64,000 nucleotides of DNA from Roseovarius aestuariivivens. GTDB lineage: Bacteria > Pseudomonadota > Alphaproteobacteria > Rhodobacterales > Rhodobacteraceae. A program made the position numbers and the translations under genes. The notes under the pieces are model-generated. The model was not told the DNA's origin. It saw nothing but the letters and a program-made list of their open reading frames with translations, and made no database searches. Where the stretch lies: the NCBI RefSeq assembly GCF_004761875.1, contig NZ_SJEY01000007.1:186001-250000 (forward strand), written 5' to 3'. Positions within the stretch are counted from its first letter, which is position 1. Each line of letters opens with the position of its first letter. Below, piece after piece: positions 41,779 through 48,832 of the stretch.

Positions 41779-42381
41779 ATGGGTCATCCGAGTATCCCCG
41801 TTCTGGAAACCCGCCGGCTGGTGCTCCGCGCGCCCGAGCCGCAGGACTACCCGGATTTCAAGGCCACCTTCGCCTCCTACCGCTCGCGCTTCATGGGCGG
41901 GCCGCTCAATCCGTACGAGGCGTGGATGCTCTACGCCGCCGAAATCGGGCATTGGGAAATCCGCGGCTACGGCATGTGGATGATCCACCGGCGCGACACG
42001 GGCGAGACCGTGGGCATGGCCGGCGGCTGGTTTCCCGCCAAGTGGCCCGAGCGCGAAATCGCCTGGATCATCTGGCCGGAGAAGGCCGGCAACGGCTTTG
42101 CCCTCGAAGCCACGCACAAGGTGCGCGACCATCTCTATGCCAAGGGCTGGGACGGGGCGGTCAGCTATATCGACCCCAAGAACCTCGACTCGATCCGCCT
42201 CGCCGAACGGCTGGGCTGCGTCAAGGACCCGGAAGCACCCACCATCGACGGCAATGATGCGGTCTACCGCCATCCCACGCCCGCCAGGCTTGCCAACAGC
42301 CAGATCCGCGACGGGATCGAGCTGGAAATCGGGCATTACGCCGATCCGATGTTCAGACCGAAGGGGATGCCCATTGACTGA
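41779..42381 (+). CDS. GNAT family acetyltransferase (RimJ/RimL-type), paralogue 4
   Basis: A 200-residue GNAT closely related to its neighbours. Features are LETRRLVLRAPEPQDYPDFKATFASYRSRFMGGPLNPYEAWMLYAAEIGHWEIRGYGMWMIHRRDTGETVGMAGGW, EKAGNGFALEATHKVRDHLYAKGWDGAVSYIDPKNLDSIRLAERLGC, and YRHPTP. The chorismate mutase start (TTG at 42374) lies within its last codons. The four-gene array plus the split YeeE pair forms a compact transcript with ffh and chorismate mutase. Confidence 0.86.
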   Translation: MGHPSIPVLETRRLVLRAPEPQDYPDFKATFASYRSRFMGGPLNPYEAWMLYAAEIGHWEIRGYGMWMIHRRDTGETVGMAGGWFPAKWPEREIAWIIWPEKAGNGFALEATHKVRDHLYAKGWDGAVSYIDPKNLDSIRLAERLGCVKDPEAPTIDGNDAVYRHPTPARLANSQIRDGIELEIGHYADPMFRPKGMPID

Positions 42382-42673
42382 TGACGCCACCACCCGCGCC
42401 GCCGCCCTGCTCAAGGGCCACCGCGAGAGCATCGACCGGCTCGACGCGATCCTCGTCTATACGCTGGGCGAGCGCTTCAAGCACACCCAGGCCGTGGGCA
42501 AGCTCAAGGCCGAACACGACCTTCCCCCGTCCGATCCGGCGCGCGAAGCCGCCCAGATCGCACGGCTCGAAGACCTGGCGACCCGGGCCGATCTCGACCC
42601 GGAATTCGCCAAGAAGTTTCTGAACTTCATCATCGCTGAAGTGATTCAGCATCACAAACAACAGCAAACGTAG
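42374..42673 (+). CDS. aroQ: Chorismate mutase (AroQ fold)
   Basis: A 99-residue AroQ-class chorismate mutase, converting chorismate to prephenate for Phe and Tyr synthesis. Recognisable positions are [50 protein letters not shown]. This fits the R-x-x-I-D-x-L-D and K-x-x-x-x-L-P-x-x-D-x-x-R-E pattern. The only workable start is TTG at 42374, preceded by AAGGGG and overlapping the GNAT stop by 8 bases; an ATG at 42381 is out of frame. The TAG stop (42671-42673) is supplied by a copy of the dispersed hairpin repeat. The gene is a monofunctional mutase, in the same window as aroC. Confidence 0.9.
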   Translation: MTDDATTRAAALLKGHRESIDRLDAILVYTLGERFKHTQAVGKLKAEHDLPPSDPAREAAQIARLEDLATRADLDPEFAKKFLNFIIAEVIQHHKQQQT

Positions 42674-42691
42674 GGCGTGCTTCAGCGCGCC
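42670..42691 (+). repeat. Dispersed hairpin repeat, copy 2 (supplies the aroQ stop codon)
   Basis: The core GGCGTGCTTCAGCGCGCC is identical to the copies at 10311, 52386 and 55655. Its leading TAG is the stop codon of the chorismate mutase gene, so the element either inserted at the gene end or has replaced the original stop. It separates aroQ from rpsP. Confidence 0.75.
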
Positions 42692-42723
42692 AAACCAACA
42701 GCCATTCAAAGGAGACACAAACA

Positions 42724-43143
42724 ATGGCCATGAAAATCCGCCTCGCCCGTGGTGGCAGCAAGAAACGCCCTTTCTACCGCATCGTCGCCGCCGACAGCCG
42801 CATGCCGCGCGACGGCCGCTTCATCGAGAAGCTGGGCACCTACAACCCGCTCCTGCCCAAGGACAGCGAGGACCGCATCAAGATGAATGTCGAGCGTATC
42901 CAGTACTGGCTCGACCAGGGCGCGCAGCCCTCCGACCGGATCTCGCGCTTCCTCGAGGCCGCGGGCATTCTCGACAAGAAAGAGCGCGCGAACCTTAAGA
43001 AGGGCACCCCGGGCAAGAAGGCCCAGGAGCGCGAGAAGGAGAAAGCCGACAAGGCCGCCGCTGCCGCCGAGGCCGCCAAGGAAGCCGAAGCCGCCCCGGC
43101 AGAGGCAGAAGCCGAAGCCGCCGAAGAGACCAGCGAAAGCTGA
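42724..43143 (+). CDS. rpsP: 30S ribosomal protein S16
   Basis: A 139-residue S16 protein of the small ribosomal subunit. The core is standard ([41 protein letters not shown] and [26 protein letters not shown]). A C-terminal extension of about 45 residues is dominated by Ala, Glu and Lys ([22 protein letters not shown]...), which is longer than in Escherichia coli (82 residues total) and common in alphaproteobacteria. A strong ribosome site AAAGGAGA precedes it. It begins the rpsP-bluB-rimM-trmD-rplS translation block, interrupted by bluB and a GNAT gene. Confidence 0.97.
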   Translation: MAMKIRLARGGSKKRPFYRIVAADSRMPRDGRFIEKLGTYNPLLPKDSEDRIKMNVERIQYWLDQGAQPSDRISRFLEAAGILDKKERANLKKGTPGKKAQEREKEKADKAAAAAEAAKEAEAAPAEAEAEAAEETSES

Positions 43144-43167
43144 TCTTTTCAGCGGGGCGTGCGGGGC

Positions 43168-43797
43168 ATGCAGGGGTTTTCGCCTGACTTCCAGTCGGAT
43201 CTCGACCGGCTCATGCGGTGGCGGCGCGACGTGCGCCGCTTCCGCACCGACGCGGTCGACGAGGCCACGCTCGCCCGCTGCCTCGAGGCGATCCGGCTCG
43301 CACCCTCCGTCGGACTGTCCGAACCCTGGCGCGTGTTGCGCATCGAGGACCCCGCGCTCCGTCAGGCCGCGCTGGACAACTTCCGCGCGGCCAATGACGC
43401 GGCCCTCTCGGGCTATGACGGCGACCGCGCACAGACCTATGCCACGCTAAAGCTGTCGGGCATGGCAGAGGCACCCGTGCAACTGGCCGTCTTTTGCGAC
43501 GAGAGCACCGACAAGGGCGCAGGGCTCGGCGCCGGCACCATGCCCGAAATGCGCCGCTACTCGGTCGTGGCCGCCGTCACGCAATTCTGGCTTGCCGCCC
43601 GCGCGGCGGGCTTGGGCGTGGGCTGGGTGTCGATCCTCGACCCCGACAGGCTCGCCCGCGATCTGAACGTGCCCCCCGACTGGGCCCTCGTCGCCTGGCT
43701 CTGCGTCGGCTGGCCCGAAGCGGAAAGCGAAACGCCCGAGTTGCAGCAGGCCGGCTGGGAAGATCGCTCCGACAGCCTTCACATCGAGGTGCGCTAG
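43168..43797 (+). CDS. bluB: 5,6-dimethylbenzimidazole synthase BluB
   Basis: A 209-residue BluB enzyme that breaks down reduced FMN to make 5,6-dimethylbenzimidazole, the lower ligand of vitamin B12. Features are RWRRDVRRFRTDAVDEATLARCLEAIRLAPSVGLSEPWRVLRIED, GYDGDRAQTYATLKLSGMAEAPVQLAVFCDESTDKGAGLGAGTMPEMRRYSVVAAVTQFWLAARAAGLGVGWVSILDP, and VAWLCVGWPEAE, the NAD(P)H-flavin fold signature of BluB. A GTG three codons upstream (43159) is an alternative start. Its position between rpsP and rimM is unusual in function but recurs in Rhodobacterales-like layouts. No other cobalamin gene is nearby. Confidence 0.93.
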   Translation: MQGFSPDFQSDLDRLMRWRRDVRRFRTDAVDEATLARCLEAIRLAPSVGLSEPWRVLRIEDPALRQAALDNFRAANDAALSGYDGDRAQTYATLKLSGMAEAPVQLAVFCDESTDKGAGLGAGTMPEMRRYSVVAAVTQFWLAARAAGLGVGWVSILDPDRLARDLNVPPDWALVAWLCVGWPEAESETPELQQAGWEDRSDSLHIEVR

Positions 43798-43799
43798 AC

Positions 43800-43943
43800 A
43801 TGTTCGGCCTTATCCGTCTCGTGATCTTTGCCGCGCTCGCCTTCGTGGCGGGCGTGCTTTACGAGCGGTCCGACCAGCGCGGCGAATGCCCCGGCACCTA
43901 CCGCGCCGGGCTGTGCTATGTCGAAGGGGGCTCCGATGTCTGA
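43800..43943 (+). CDS. Small membrane-anchored protein, function unknown
   Basis: A 47-residue product with one membrane helix ([19 protein letters not shown]) followed by a short Cys-containing segment ([23 protein letters not shown]). The gene starts two bases after the bluB stop and overlaps rimM by 8 bases, so its place within the operon supports it. The two cysteines lie on the side expected to be periplasmic if the N-terminus is inside, and they could form a disulfide. I do not recognise a family. Confidence 0.65.
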   Translation: MFGLIRLVIFAALAFVAGVLYERSDQRGECPGTYRAGLCYVEGGSDV

Positions 43944-44442
43944 ACGGGTCTGCATCGGCGCCGTCGCCGGCGCGTTTGGGGTGCGCGGCGAATTGCGGCT
44001 CAAATCCTTCACCGCCGAGCCTACGGATGTGGCCACCTATGGCCCTGTCGAGACCGAGGATGGGGCGCAAAACTTCACCATCACGCTCACCGGGCAGGCC
44101 ACCAAGGGCGCGCTCATCGCCCGGCTCTCGGGCATCGCCACCAAGGAACAGGCCGACGCTCTCAAGGGCGCGCGGCTTTACGTGGCGCGCGACCGTCTGC
44201 CCGCCCTGCCCGACGACGAGTATTACCACGCCGACCTCATCGGGCTGGAGGTGTTCGACACCGGCGGCACCTCCCTGGGGCGCGTCAAATCCGTGCAGAA
44301 CCACGGCGCGTCCGACCTTCTGGAAATCCACGGGCCGGGGCTCAAATCCACCGTGCTTCTGCCCTTCACGCTCGACGCCGTGCCGACCGTGGATATCGCC
44401 GGGGGCCGCATCATCGCCGACCCGCCAGAGGGGCTCTTTTAG
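43936..44442 (+). CDS. rimM: 16S rRNA processing protein RimM
   Basis: A 168-residue RimM, which helps mature the 3' domain of the 30S subunit and binds S19. Signatures are [22 protein letters not shown] at the N-terminus, [37 protein letters not shown] in the PRC-barrel domain, and [28 protein letters not shown] at the C-terminus. It overlaps the small membrane-protein gene by 8 bases. It sits directly before trmD, the usual bacterial order rpsP-rimM-trmD-rplS with insertions. Confidence 0.95.
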   Translation: MSERVCIGAVAGAFGVRGELRLKSFTAEPTDVATYGPVETEDGAQNFTITLTGQATKGALIARLSGIATKEQADALKGARLYVARDRLPALPDDEYYHADLIGLEVFDTGGTSLGRVKSVQNHGASDLLEIHGPGLKSTVLLPFTLDAVPTVDIAGGRIIADPPEGLF

Positions 44443-44446
44443 GCCG

Positions 44447-45247
44447 ATGTCCAACACGCCCTCGAAATCCCATGGCCGCAAATCCATCACCGCCTCGCTC
44501 AAACCGCGCAGCCTGATGGAAGGCCCGGAACGTCTGGCGCGCGCCTGGCAGGCCCAGATCATCACGCTTCTGCCCGGGGCCTTTCCCGGCGTGCTGGGCG
44601 AAAGCCTGACGGGCCGCGCGCTAAAAGACGGGCTCTGGCAGCTCGACACCACCGATCTGCGGCTCTTCGGCGAGGGCCGCCACCGCAATGTCGACGACAC
44701 GCCCGCCGGCGGCGGTGCGGGTATGGTCCTGCGCGCCGACGTGATGGGCCGCGCGATCGAGCACGCGCGCACGAAATCCGTCCCCGGCATGCCGCTCATC
44801 TATCTCAGCCCGCGCGGCCGCCCCTTCACCCAGGCCGTGGCCGCGCGCCTCGCCGCCCGCCCCGGCGTGACGCTGATCTGCGGACGGTTCGAAGGGCTCG
44901 ACCAGCGGGTGATCGACCATTACGACATCGAAGAGATCTCGCTCGGCGATTTCGTTCTGACGGGGGGCGAGATCGCGGCGCAGGCCATAATCGACGCCAC
45001 CGTGCGCCTGCTCCCCGGCGTTCTCGGCAACGCCGCCTCGACAGAGGAAGAAAGCTTTTCGCAGGGTCTGCTGGAGCATCCCCAATACACCCGCCCCGCC
45101 GAATGGAACGGGCGCCCCATCCCCGAGGTCCTGACCTCGGGCGATCACGCCAAGGTGGCCGAGTGGCGCCGCGCCCAGAGCGAAGCCCTGACCAGGGCCC
45201 GCCGCCCGGACCTCTGGGCGGCCTATCAAGCGTCCCGCAAGCCCTAG
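44447..45247 (+). CDS. trmD: tRNA (guanine(37)-N(1))-methyltransferase TrmD
   Basis: A 266-residue SPOUT-class methyltransferase that makes m1G37 in tRNAs with G36-G37, preventing frameshifts. The knot region reads LICGRFEGLDQRVIDHYDIEEISLGDFVLTGGEIAAQ, with the catalytic Asp in DDTPAGGGAGMVL. An N-terminal extension of about 28 residues (MSNTPSKSHGRKSITASLKPRSLMEGPE) precedes the usual start of the fold. A start at a downstream ATG (about 44516) would remove most of it, so the exact N-terminus is uncertain. It begins four bases after rimM. The following gene is a GNAT. Confidence 0.95.
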   Translation: MSNTPSKSHGRKSITASLKPRSLMEGPERLARAWQAQIITLLPGAFPGVLGESLTGRALKDGLWQLDTTDLRLFGEGRHRNVDDTPAGGGAGMVLRADVMGRAIEHARTKSVPGMPLIYLSPRGRPFTQAVAARLAARPGVTLICGRFEGLDQRVIDHYDIEEISLGDFVLTGGEIAAQAIIDATVRLLPGVLGNAASTEEESFSQGLLEHPQYTRPAEWNGRPIPEVLTSGDHAKVAEWRRAQSEALTRARRPDLWAAYQASRKP

Positions 45248-45307
45248 ACGGACGCTGGATTATCGAAAAGTTTGGCGCGCGACCTTGCGACGGGTAAAAG
45301 CGCCGCC

Positions 45308-45799
45308 ATGCGTATCCGCCTTTATCAGCCAGAGGACGCCGCCGCGCTCTCGCGGATCCTGCACGACGCCGTGCACGGGCTGGGCATGCGGGACTACACA
45401 CCCGCGCAGCTTGCGGCATGGAGCCCAACCCCACAGCCGCCCGCGCAGTTCGCCGCGCGCCTCGGCGACGGTCGCGCCGTCTTCGTGGCCGAGGACGCCG
45501 CCCTGGCGCCTTGCGCCTTCATCGAACTTTTGCCCTCCGGCCAGATTGACCGCTTCTACTGCGCGCCCGGTCACGCGGGCATCGGGGTTGCCGCCGCCCT
45601 CTACGATCACCTTGAAACAGAGGCCCGCCGCCGGGGCCTCGACCGTCTCACCGTCGACGCCAGCGCGATGGCGCGGCGGTTCTTTTTACGGCAAGGATTC
45701 ACCGAGCTGGCAAGGCAGGAGGTCGAGCGCGCGGGCGTCACGCTCTACAATTTCGCAATGGCAAAAGACCTGTCTCAGCCGGCAGACAACGGGCCTTGA
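45308..45799 (+). CDS. GNAT family N-acetyltransferase (YafP-like)
   Basis: A 163-residue GNAT unrelated in sequence to the four-gene array at 39-42 kb. Marks are MRIRLYQPEDAAALSRILHDAVHGLGMRDYTPAQLAAWSP, the central FIELLPSGQIDRFYCAPGHAGIGVAAALYDHLETEARRRGLDRLTVDASAMARRFFLRQGF, with the acetyl-CoA loop GHAGIGVAAAL. This resembles YafP-type acetyltransferases. An in-frame ATG at 45272 would add 12 residues. The gene is inserted between trmD and rplS. A consensus-like promoter for rplS overlaps its stop codon. Confidence 0.86.
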   Translation: MRIRLYQPEDAAALSRILHDAVHGLGMRDYTPAQLAAWSPTPQPPAQFAARLGDGRAVFVAEDAALAPCAFIELLPSGQIDRFYCAPGHAGIGVAAALYDHLETEARRRGLDRLTVDASAMARRFFLRQGFTELARQEVERAGVTLYNFAMAKDLSQPADNGP

Positions 45800-45824
45800 T
45801 CCACGCGCCGATCCCCCCTATACC
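45796..45824 (+). promoter_or_regulatory. Promoter of rplS-rpmE
   Basis: TTGATC (45796-45801) and TATACC (45819-45824) are separated by 17 bases, overlapping the stop codon of the GNAT gene. Transcription would start near 45831, leaving a leader of about 210 bases before the rplS ATG. Confidence 0.6.
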
Positions 45825-45830
45825 CCGCCT

Positions 45831-46042
45831 GTCTGCGGCTCACCCCGAGTCGGTCGGACCTGCTTGGCGTTTGTCTCCCGCTGTCTACGGGATCCCGCAA
45901 CGGCATGGCAGCTCAAGAAAAGAAATGACGACCTGATCCTCCGGCGGGCGCTATCCAAGCGGACCCGATCCAGGACCCGGAGTTCTGAGGCGGCACACCA
46001 CCTTTGCGGATGAAACCGCAAGCAGCATATGGAGTAGAAGCG
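45831..46042 (+). promoter_or_regulatory. Long structured leader of rplS
   Basis: A roughly 210-base untranslated leader separates the promoter from the L19 start codon. A clear stem, TTGCGG (46004-46009) with CCGCAA (46016-46021) around ATGAAA, lies just before the start region, and several GC-rich complementary segments precede it. It may be a ribosomal-protein autoregulatory leader. It is not identifiable as a known family by eye. Confidence 0.4.
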
Positions 46043-46426
46043 ATGGACATTATCGCTCAGATCGAGGCGGAACAGATCGCCGAACTGGGGAAAACCATCC
46101 CCGATTTCAAAGCCGGCGACACCGTGCGCGTCGGCTTCAAGGTGACCGAAGGCACCCGCACCCGCGTGCAGAACTTCGAAGGCGTCTGCATCAGCCGCAA
46201 GAACGGCGCGGGCATCGCAGGGTCGTTCACCGTGCGCAAGATTTCCTTCGGCGAAGGCGTCGAGCGCGTCTTCCCGCTGTATTCCACGAATATCGAGAGC
46301 ATCACCGTCGTGCGCCGTGGCCGCGTGCGCCGCGCCAAGCTCTACTACCTGCGCCAGCGTCGCGGCAAGTCGGCCCGGATCGCCGAAGTGTCCAACTACA
46401 AGCCCAAAGCCGACGCCTCGGCCTGA
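46043..46426 (+). CDS. rplS: 50S ribosomal protein L19
   Basis: A 127-residue L19, located at the 30S-50S interface. The conserved [93 protein letters not shown] matches throughout. A C-terminal extension of about 13 residues ([14 protein letters not shown]) follows. The start at 46043 was preferred over the in-frame ATG at 46004, because [12 protein letters not shown] is the family start. It is followed by rpmE after 14 bases, sharing a terminator. Confidence 0.97.
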   Translation: MDIIAQIEAEQIAELGKTIPDFKAGDTVRVGFKVTEGTRTRVQNFEGVCISRKNGAGIAGSFTVRKISFGEGVERVFPLYSTNIESITVVRRGRVRRAKLYYLRQRRGKSARIAEVSNYKPKADASA

Positions 46427-46440
46427 AGGAGCGTTCAGAC

Positions 46441-46662
46441 ATGAAACAAGACCTGCATCCCGATTACCACTTCATCGACGTGAAGATGACCGACGGCACC
46501 ATCGTCAAGATGCGCTCGACCTGGGGCAAGGAAGGCGACACCTTGTCGCTCGACGTGGACCCCACCGTGCACCCGGCCTGGACCGGGGGCGGCGCGCGCC
46601 TCACCGACGCGGGCGGCCGCGTGTCGAAATTCAAGAACAAGTACGCCGGCCTCGGCTTCTGA
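46441..46662 (+). CDS. rpmE: 50S ribosomal protein L31
   Basis: A 73-residue L31 of the large subunit. Its sequence ([50 protein letters not shown] and [10 protein letters not shown]) matches the alphaproteobacterial form. The zinc-binding CxxC pair of classical L31 is absent, so this is the zinc-independent version. It ends in a strong terminator at 46689-46715. Confidence 0.95.
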   Translation: MKQDLHPDYHFIDVKMTDGTIVKMRSTWGKEGDTLSLDVDPTVHPAWTGGGARLTDAGGRVSKFKNKYAGLGF

Positions 46663-46688
46663 GCCACGCCAGCGCGTGACCGATGCAG

Positions 46689-46717
46689 CGCCGCCCCCAA
46701 CGGGGCGGCGTTTTTCT
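46689..46717 (+). terminator. Intrinsic terminator of rplS-rpmE
   Basis: CGCCGCCCC (46689-46697) pairs with GGGGCGGCG (46702-46710) around a CAAC loop and is followed by TTTTTCTT. It lies 26 bases after the rpmE stop. Confidence 0.92.
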
Positions 46718-46768
46718 TGGCGCCCTCCGCCTGCGGGCCGCCCGGGACTGTGCCGGACAGGCCGCGCC

Positions 46769-46797
46769 GCGGAAAAATTCCGCACGCGTGTTCCGCA
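46769..46797. promoter_or_regulatory. Inverted and direct repeats upstream of mipZ
   Basis: GCGGAA-AAA-TTCCGC (46769-46783) is a perfect inverted repeat. TTCCGCA recurs at 46778-46784 and 46791-46797, 13 bases apart, flanking an 8-bp palindrome CACGCGTG. The cluster lies upstream of the mipZ promoter hexamers and could bind a regulator of division. Confidence 0.4.
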
Positions 46798-46803
46798 GGG
46801 CGC

Positions 46804-46832
46804 TAGGCAAGGCGGCACACACAACATATAGT
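46804..46832 (+). promoter_or_regulatory. Likely promoter of mipZ
   Basis: TAGGCA (46804-46809) and TATAGT (46827-46832) are separated by 17 bases. Transcription would start near 46839, 43 bases before the ATG. Confidence 0.5.
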
Positions 46833-46881
46833 CGGCGAAAATTCACCTGCGGGGCAGCCAGGCAGGGGCAAGGATACGGGC

Positions 46882-47691
46882 ATGGCACATATCATCGTGG
46901 TCGGAAACGAAAAGGGCGGCGCGGGCAAGTCGACCGTGTCGATGCATGTCGCGACGGCGCTCGCGCGTATGGGCCACCAGGTCTCGGCGCTCGACCTGGA
47001 CCTGCGGCAGAAGACCTTCGGCCGCTACACGCAGAACCGCAAGGCCTACCTTGAGAAGAATGGCCTCGATCTGCCAAGCCCCCGCTATCACGACCTGCCC
47101 GAGATCGACCCGGCCAAGCTGCGCCCGGGCGAGAACGTCTATGACCGGCGCCTGTCCGCGGCCGTGGCCGCGCTGGAGCCCGACAGCGATTTCATCATCA
47201 TCGACTGCCCCGGTTCGCACACCCGGCTCAGCCAGGTGGCGCATAGCCTCGCGGACACGCTGATCACGCCGCTCAATGACAGTTTCGTGGATTTCGACCT
47301 GCTCGCGCATGTCGACACCGACGGGCAGAAGATCCAGGGCCCATCGGTCTATTCCGAGATGGTCTGGAACGCGCGCCAGCTGCGCGCGCAGGCGGGGCTC
47401 AAGCCCATCGACTGGATCGTGGTGCGCAACCGTCTGGGCGCGCAGCAGATGGTCAACAAGGAAAAGATGGGCGCGGCACTCGACAATCTCGCCAAGCGCA
47501 TCGGGTTTCGCACGGCGCCGGGCTTCAACGAGCGGGTGATCTTCCGCGAGCTTTTTCCGCGCGGCCTCACGCTGCTTGATCTCAAGGATATCGGCGTCAA
47601 GCAGCTCAATATCTCCAACGTCGCCGCCCGGCAGGAACTGCGCGACCTGGTGAAGGCGCTCAACCTGCCCGGCGTCACGGCCGATTTCTGA
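46882..47691 (+). CDS. mipZ: Division plane positioning ATPase MipZ
   Basis: A 269-residue ParA/MinD-superfamily ATPase that forms a gradient from ParB at the chromosome origin and inhibits FtsZ polymerisation, placing the division site at midcell in alphaproteobacteria that lack MinCDE. The deviant Walker A is GNEKGGAGKST (8-18) with the signature Lys. FIIIDCPGSHTRLSQVAHSLADTLITPLNDSFVDFDLLAHVD and RNRLGAQQMVNKEKM are characteristic of MipZ rather than Soj/ParA. The gene stands alone, has its own promoter and an upstream repeat cluster, and ends near a short hairpin. FtsK in the same window is a partner in the division process. Confidence 0.95.
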   Translation: MAHIIVVGNEKGGAGKSTVSMHVATALARMGHQVSALDLDLRQKTFGRYTQNRKAYLEKNGLDLPSPRYHDLPEIDPAKLRPGENVYDRRLSAAVAALEPDSDFIIIDCPGSHTRLSQVAHSLADTLITPLNDSFVDFDLLAHVDTDGQKIQGPSVYSEMVWNARQLRAQAGLKPIDWIVVRNRLGAQQMVNKEKMGAALDNLAKRIGFRTAPGFNERVIFRELFPRGLTLLDLKDIGVKQLNISNVAARQELRDLVKALNLPGVTADF

Positions 47692-47705
47692 TCGGATCCC
47701 GCGGC

Positions 47706-47721
47706 GCGGCCCAAGGGCCGC
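47706..47721 (+). terminator. Hairpin after mipZ
   Basis: GCGGCC (47706-47711) and GGCCGC (47716-47721) form a perfect 6-bp stem around a CAAG loop, 14 bases after the mipZ stop. No T-tract follows, so termination is likely weak or factor-dependent. Confidence 0.45.
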
Positions 47722-47824
47722 ACAATGTGTCTCGCCGTCGCGGTCGCGCCGGCTCGGGCCGCCCGGCTTTCCCGATGCACGTCCTTGGCCGAGCGGAGGA
47801 CCGTGCCATAAGGCCTCTGATTTT

Positions 47825-47843
47825 GAGTATTTTGCCAGGAAGA
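47825..47843 (-). repeat. Post-stop dispersed motif (TGGC-N-AAATAC), copy C
   Basis: On the minus strand this reads TCTTCCTGGCAAAATACTC and starts 14 bases after the stop of the DMT transporter gene at 47858. It matches copies at 32392-32415 and 36905-36923. Confidence 0.5.
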
Positions 47844-47857
47844 AACCGGCGGGCAGG

Positions 47858-48730
47858 TCAGGCCGGTGTCGTCACGCCCCGGCGGCGCAGGGCCACCGCG
47901 TTCGAGATCAGCAGCACCCCGATGACCACCGCGCCGCCCAGCAGCGCCCAGCGCCCCGGATCCTCGCCCACCCAGGCCCAGACCAGAAGCGGCGCCAGCA
48001 CCGATTCCAGCAAGATCAGCAACGACACCTCTGCAGAGGAGATGAACCTCGGTCCCAGCGTCAGGAAACAGGTCGCCACGGCGATAAACGCGCCGTGCCC
48101 GAGCAGCAGATGCGCCTGCCCCGGCACGATTTCGGCGGGCGCGCAGAACGGCAAGAGGACAAGACCCGCCCCGATATACGAAAGCGGAATGGCCGGGATC
48201 ATCGACACGTCCCTGACCTTGCGCACTGCCGTCAGCGCCCCGGCATAAGCGATGCAGACAATGACCGCCCAGAGATCGCCGCGCCAGGACGCGATCTCGC
48301 TTTCGCCCGACCCGTAGGCGATGATGGCCAGCCCCGCAAAGACGCCGAGCATGGTCAGCACCATGCGCCGGCTAATCGTCTCGCCAAGAAAGATCTTGCC
48401 GAACAGCGCCGCGAAGACCGGCATCGAGGCGAAGATGAAAACCACATTGGCCACGCTTGTCTGCGTCACCGCCAGCACGAAACCCGGCGCGGTCGATCCC
48501 ATGAGCACCATGTAGATCACGCCCGGCCAGCCGGTCGACAGCGCCGCGCGGATGGCCCCCAAACCCATGACCAGCAGAACGCCGATCAGAATCATCACCC
48601 CGGCCGAAACCCCGCGCCAAAGCGCCACCGCCAGCGGATCGCCGACGATAAGCCGCACGAAGAGCGAATCCGGCACGACGAAAAGCACGCCGAGCGTCGT
48701 CAGCAAAAGGCCTTTGAGATGATCGTTCAT
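47858..48730 (-). CDS. DMT superfamily (EamA) transporter
   Basis: A 290-residue ten-segment EamA-type exporter. The first repeat is LKGLLLTTLGVLFVVPDSLFVRLIVGDPLAVALWRGVSAGVMILIG; the second begins around LWAVIVCIAYAGALTAVRKVRD and ends RWALLGGAVVIGVLLISNAVALRRRG. Cargo unknown. The frame is open far upstream, but the ATG at 48730 (MNDHLKGLLL) is the natural start; the upstream part is antisense to the MBL gene. A different DMT exporter is at 31516. It faces mipZ, with 166 bp between the two stops. Confidence 0.89.
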   Translation of the reverse strand: MNDHLKGLLLTTLGVLFVVPDSLFVRLIVGDPLAVALWRGVSAGVMILIGVLLVMGLGAIRAALSTGWPGVIYMVLMGSTAPGFVLAVTQTSVANVVFIFASMPVFAALFGKIFLGETISRRMVLTMLGVFAGLAIIAYGSGESEIASWRGDLWAVIVCIAYAGALTAVRKVRDVSMIPAIPLSYIGAGLVLLPFCAPAEIVPGQAHLLLGHGAFIAVATCFLTLGPRFISSAEVSLLILLESVLAPLLVWAWVGEDPGRWALLGGAVVIGVLLISNAVALRRRGVTTPA

Positions 48731-48832
48731 GGCACATCTCTTGGATGTTTGCCGATGAAAGTAAAGCCCGCGCGCGCCCGGTCCGGCGCTTTCGGTTGAC
48801 GTGGCGCGCGGGTTTCGCAAAGGCTGGACGGC

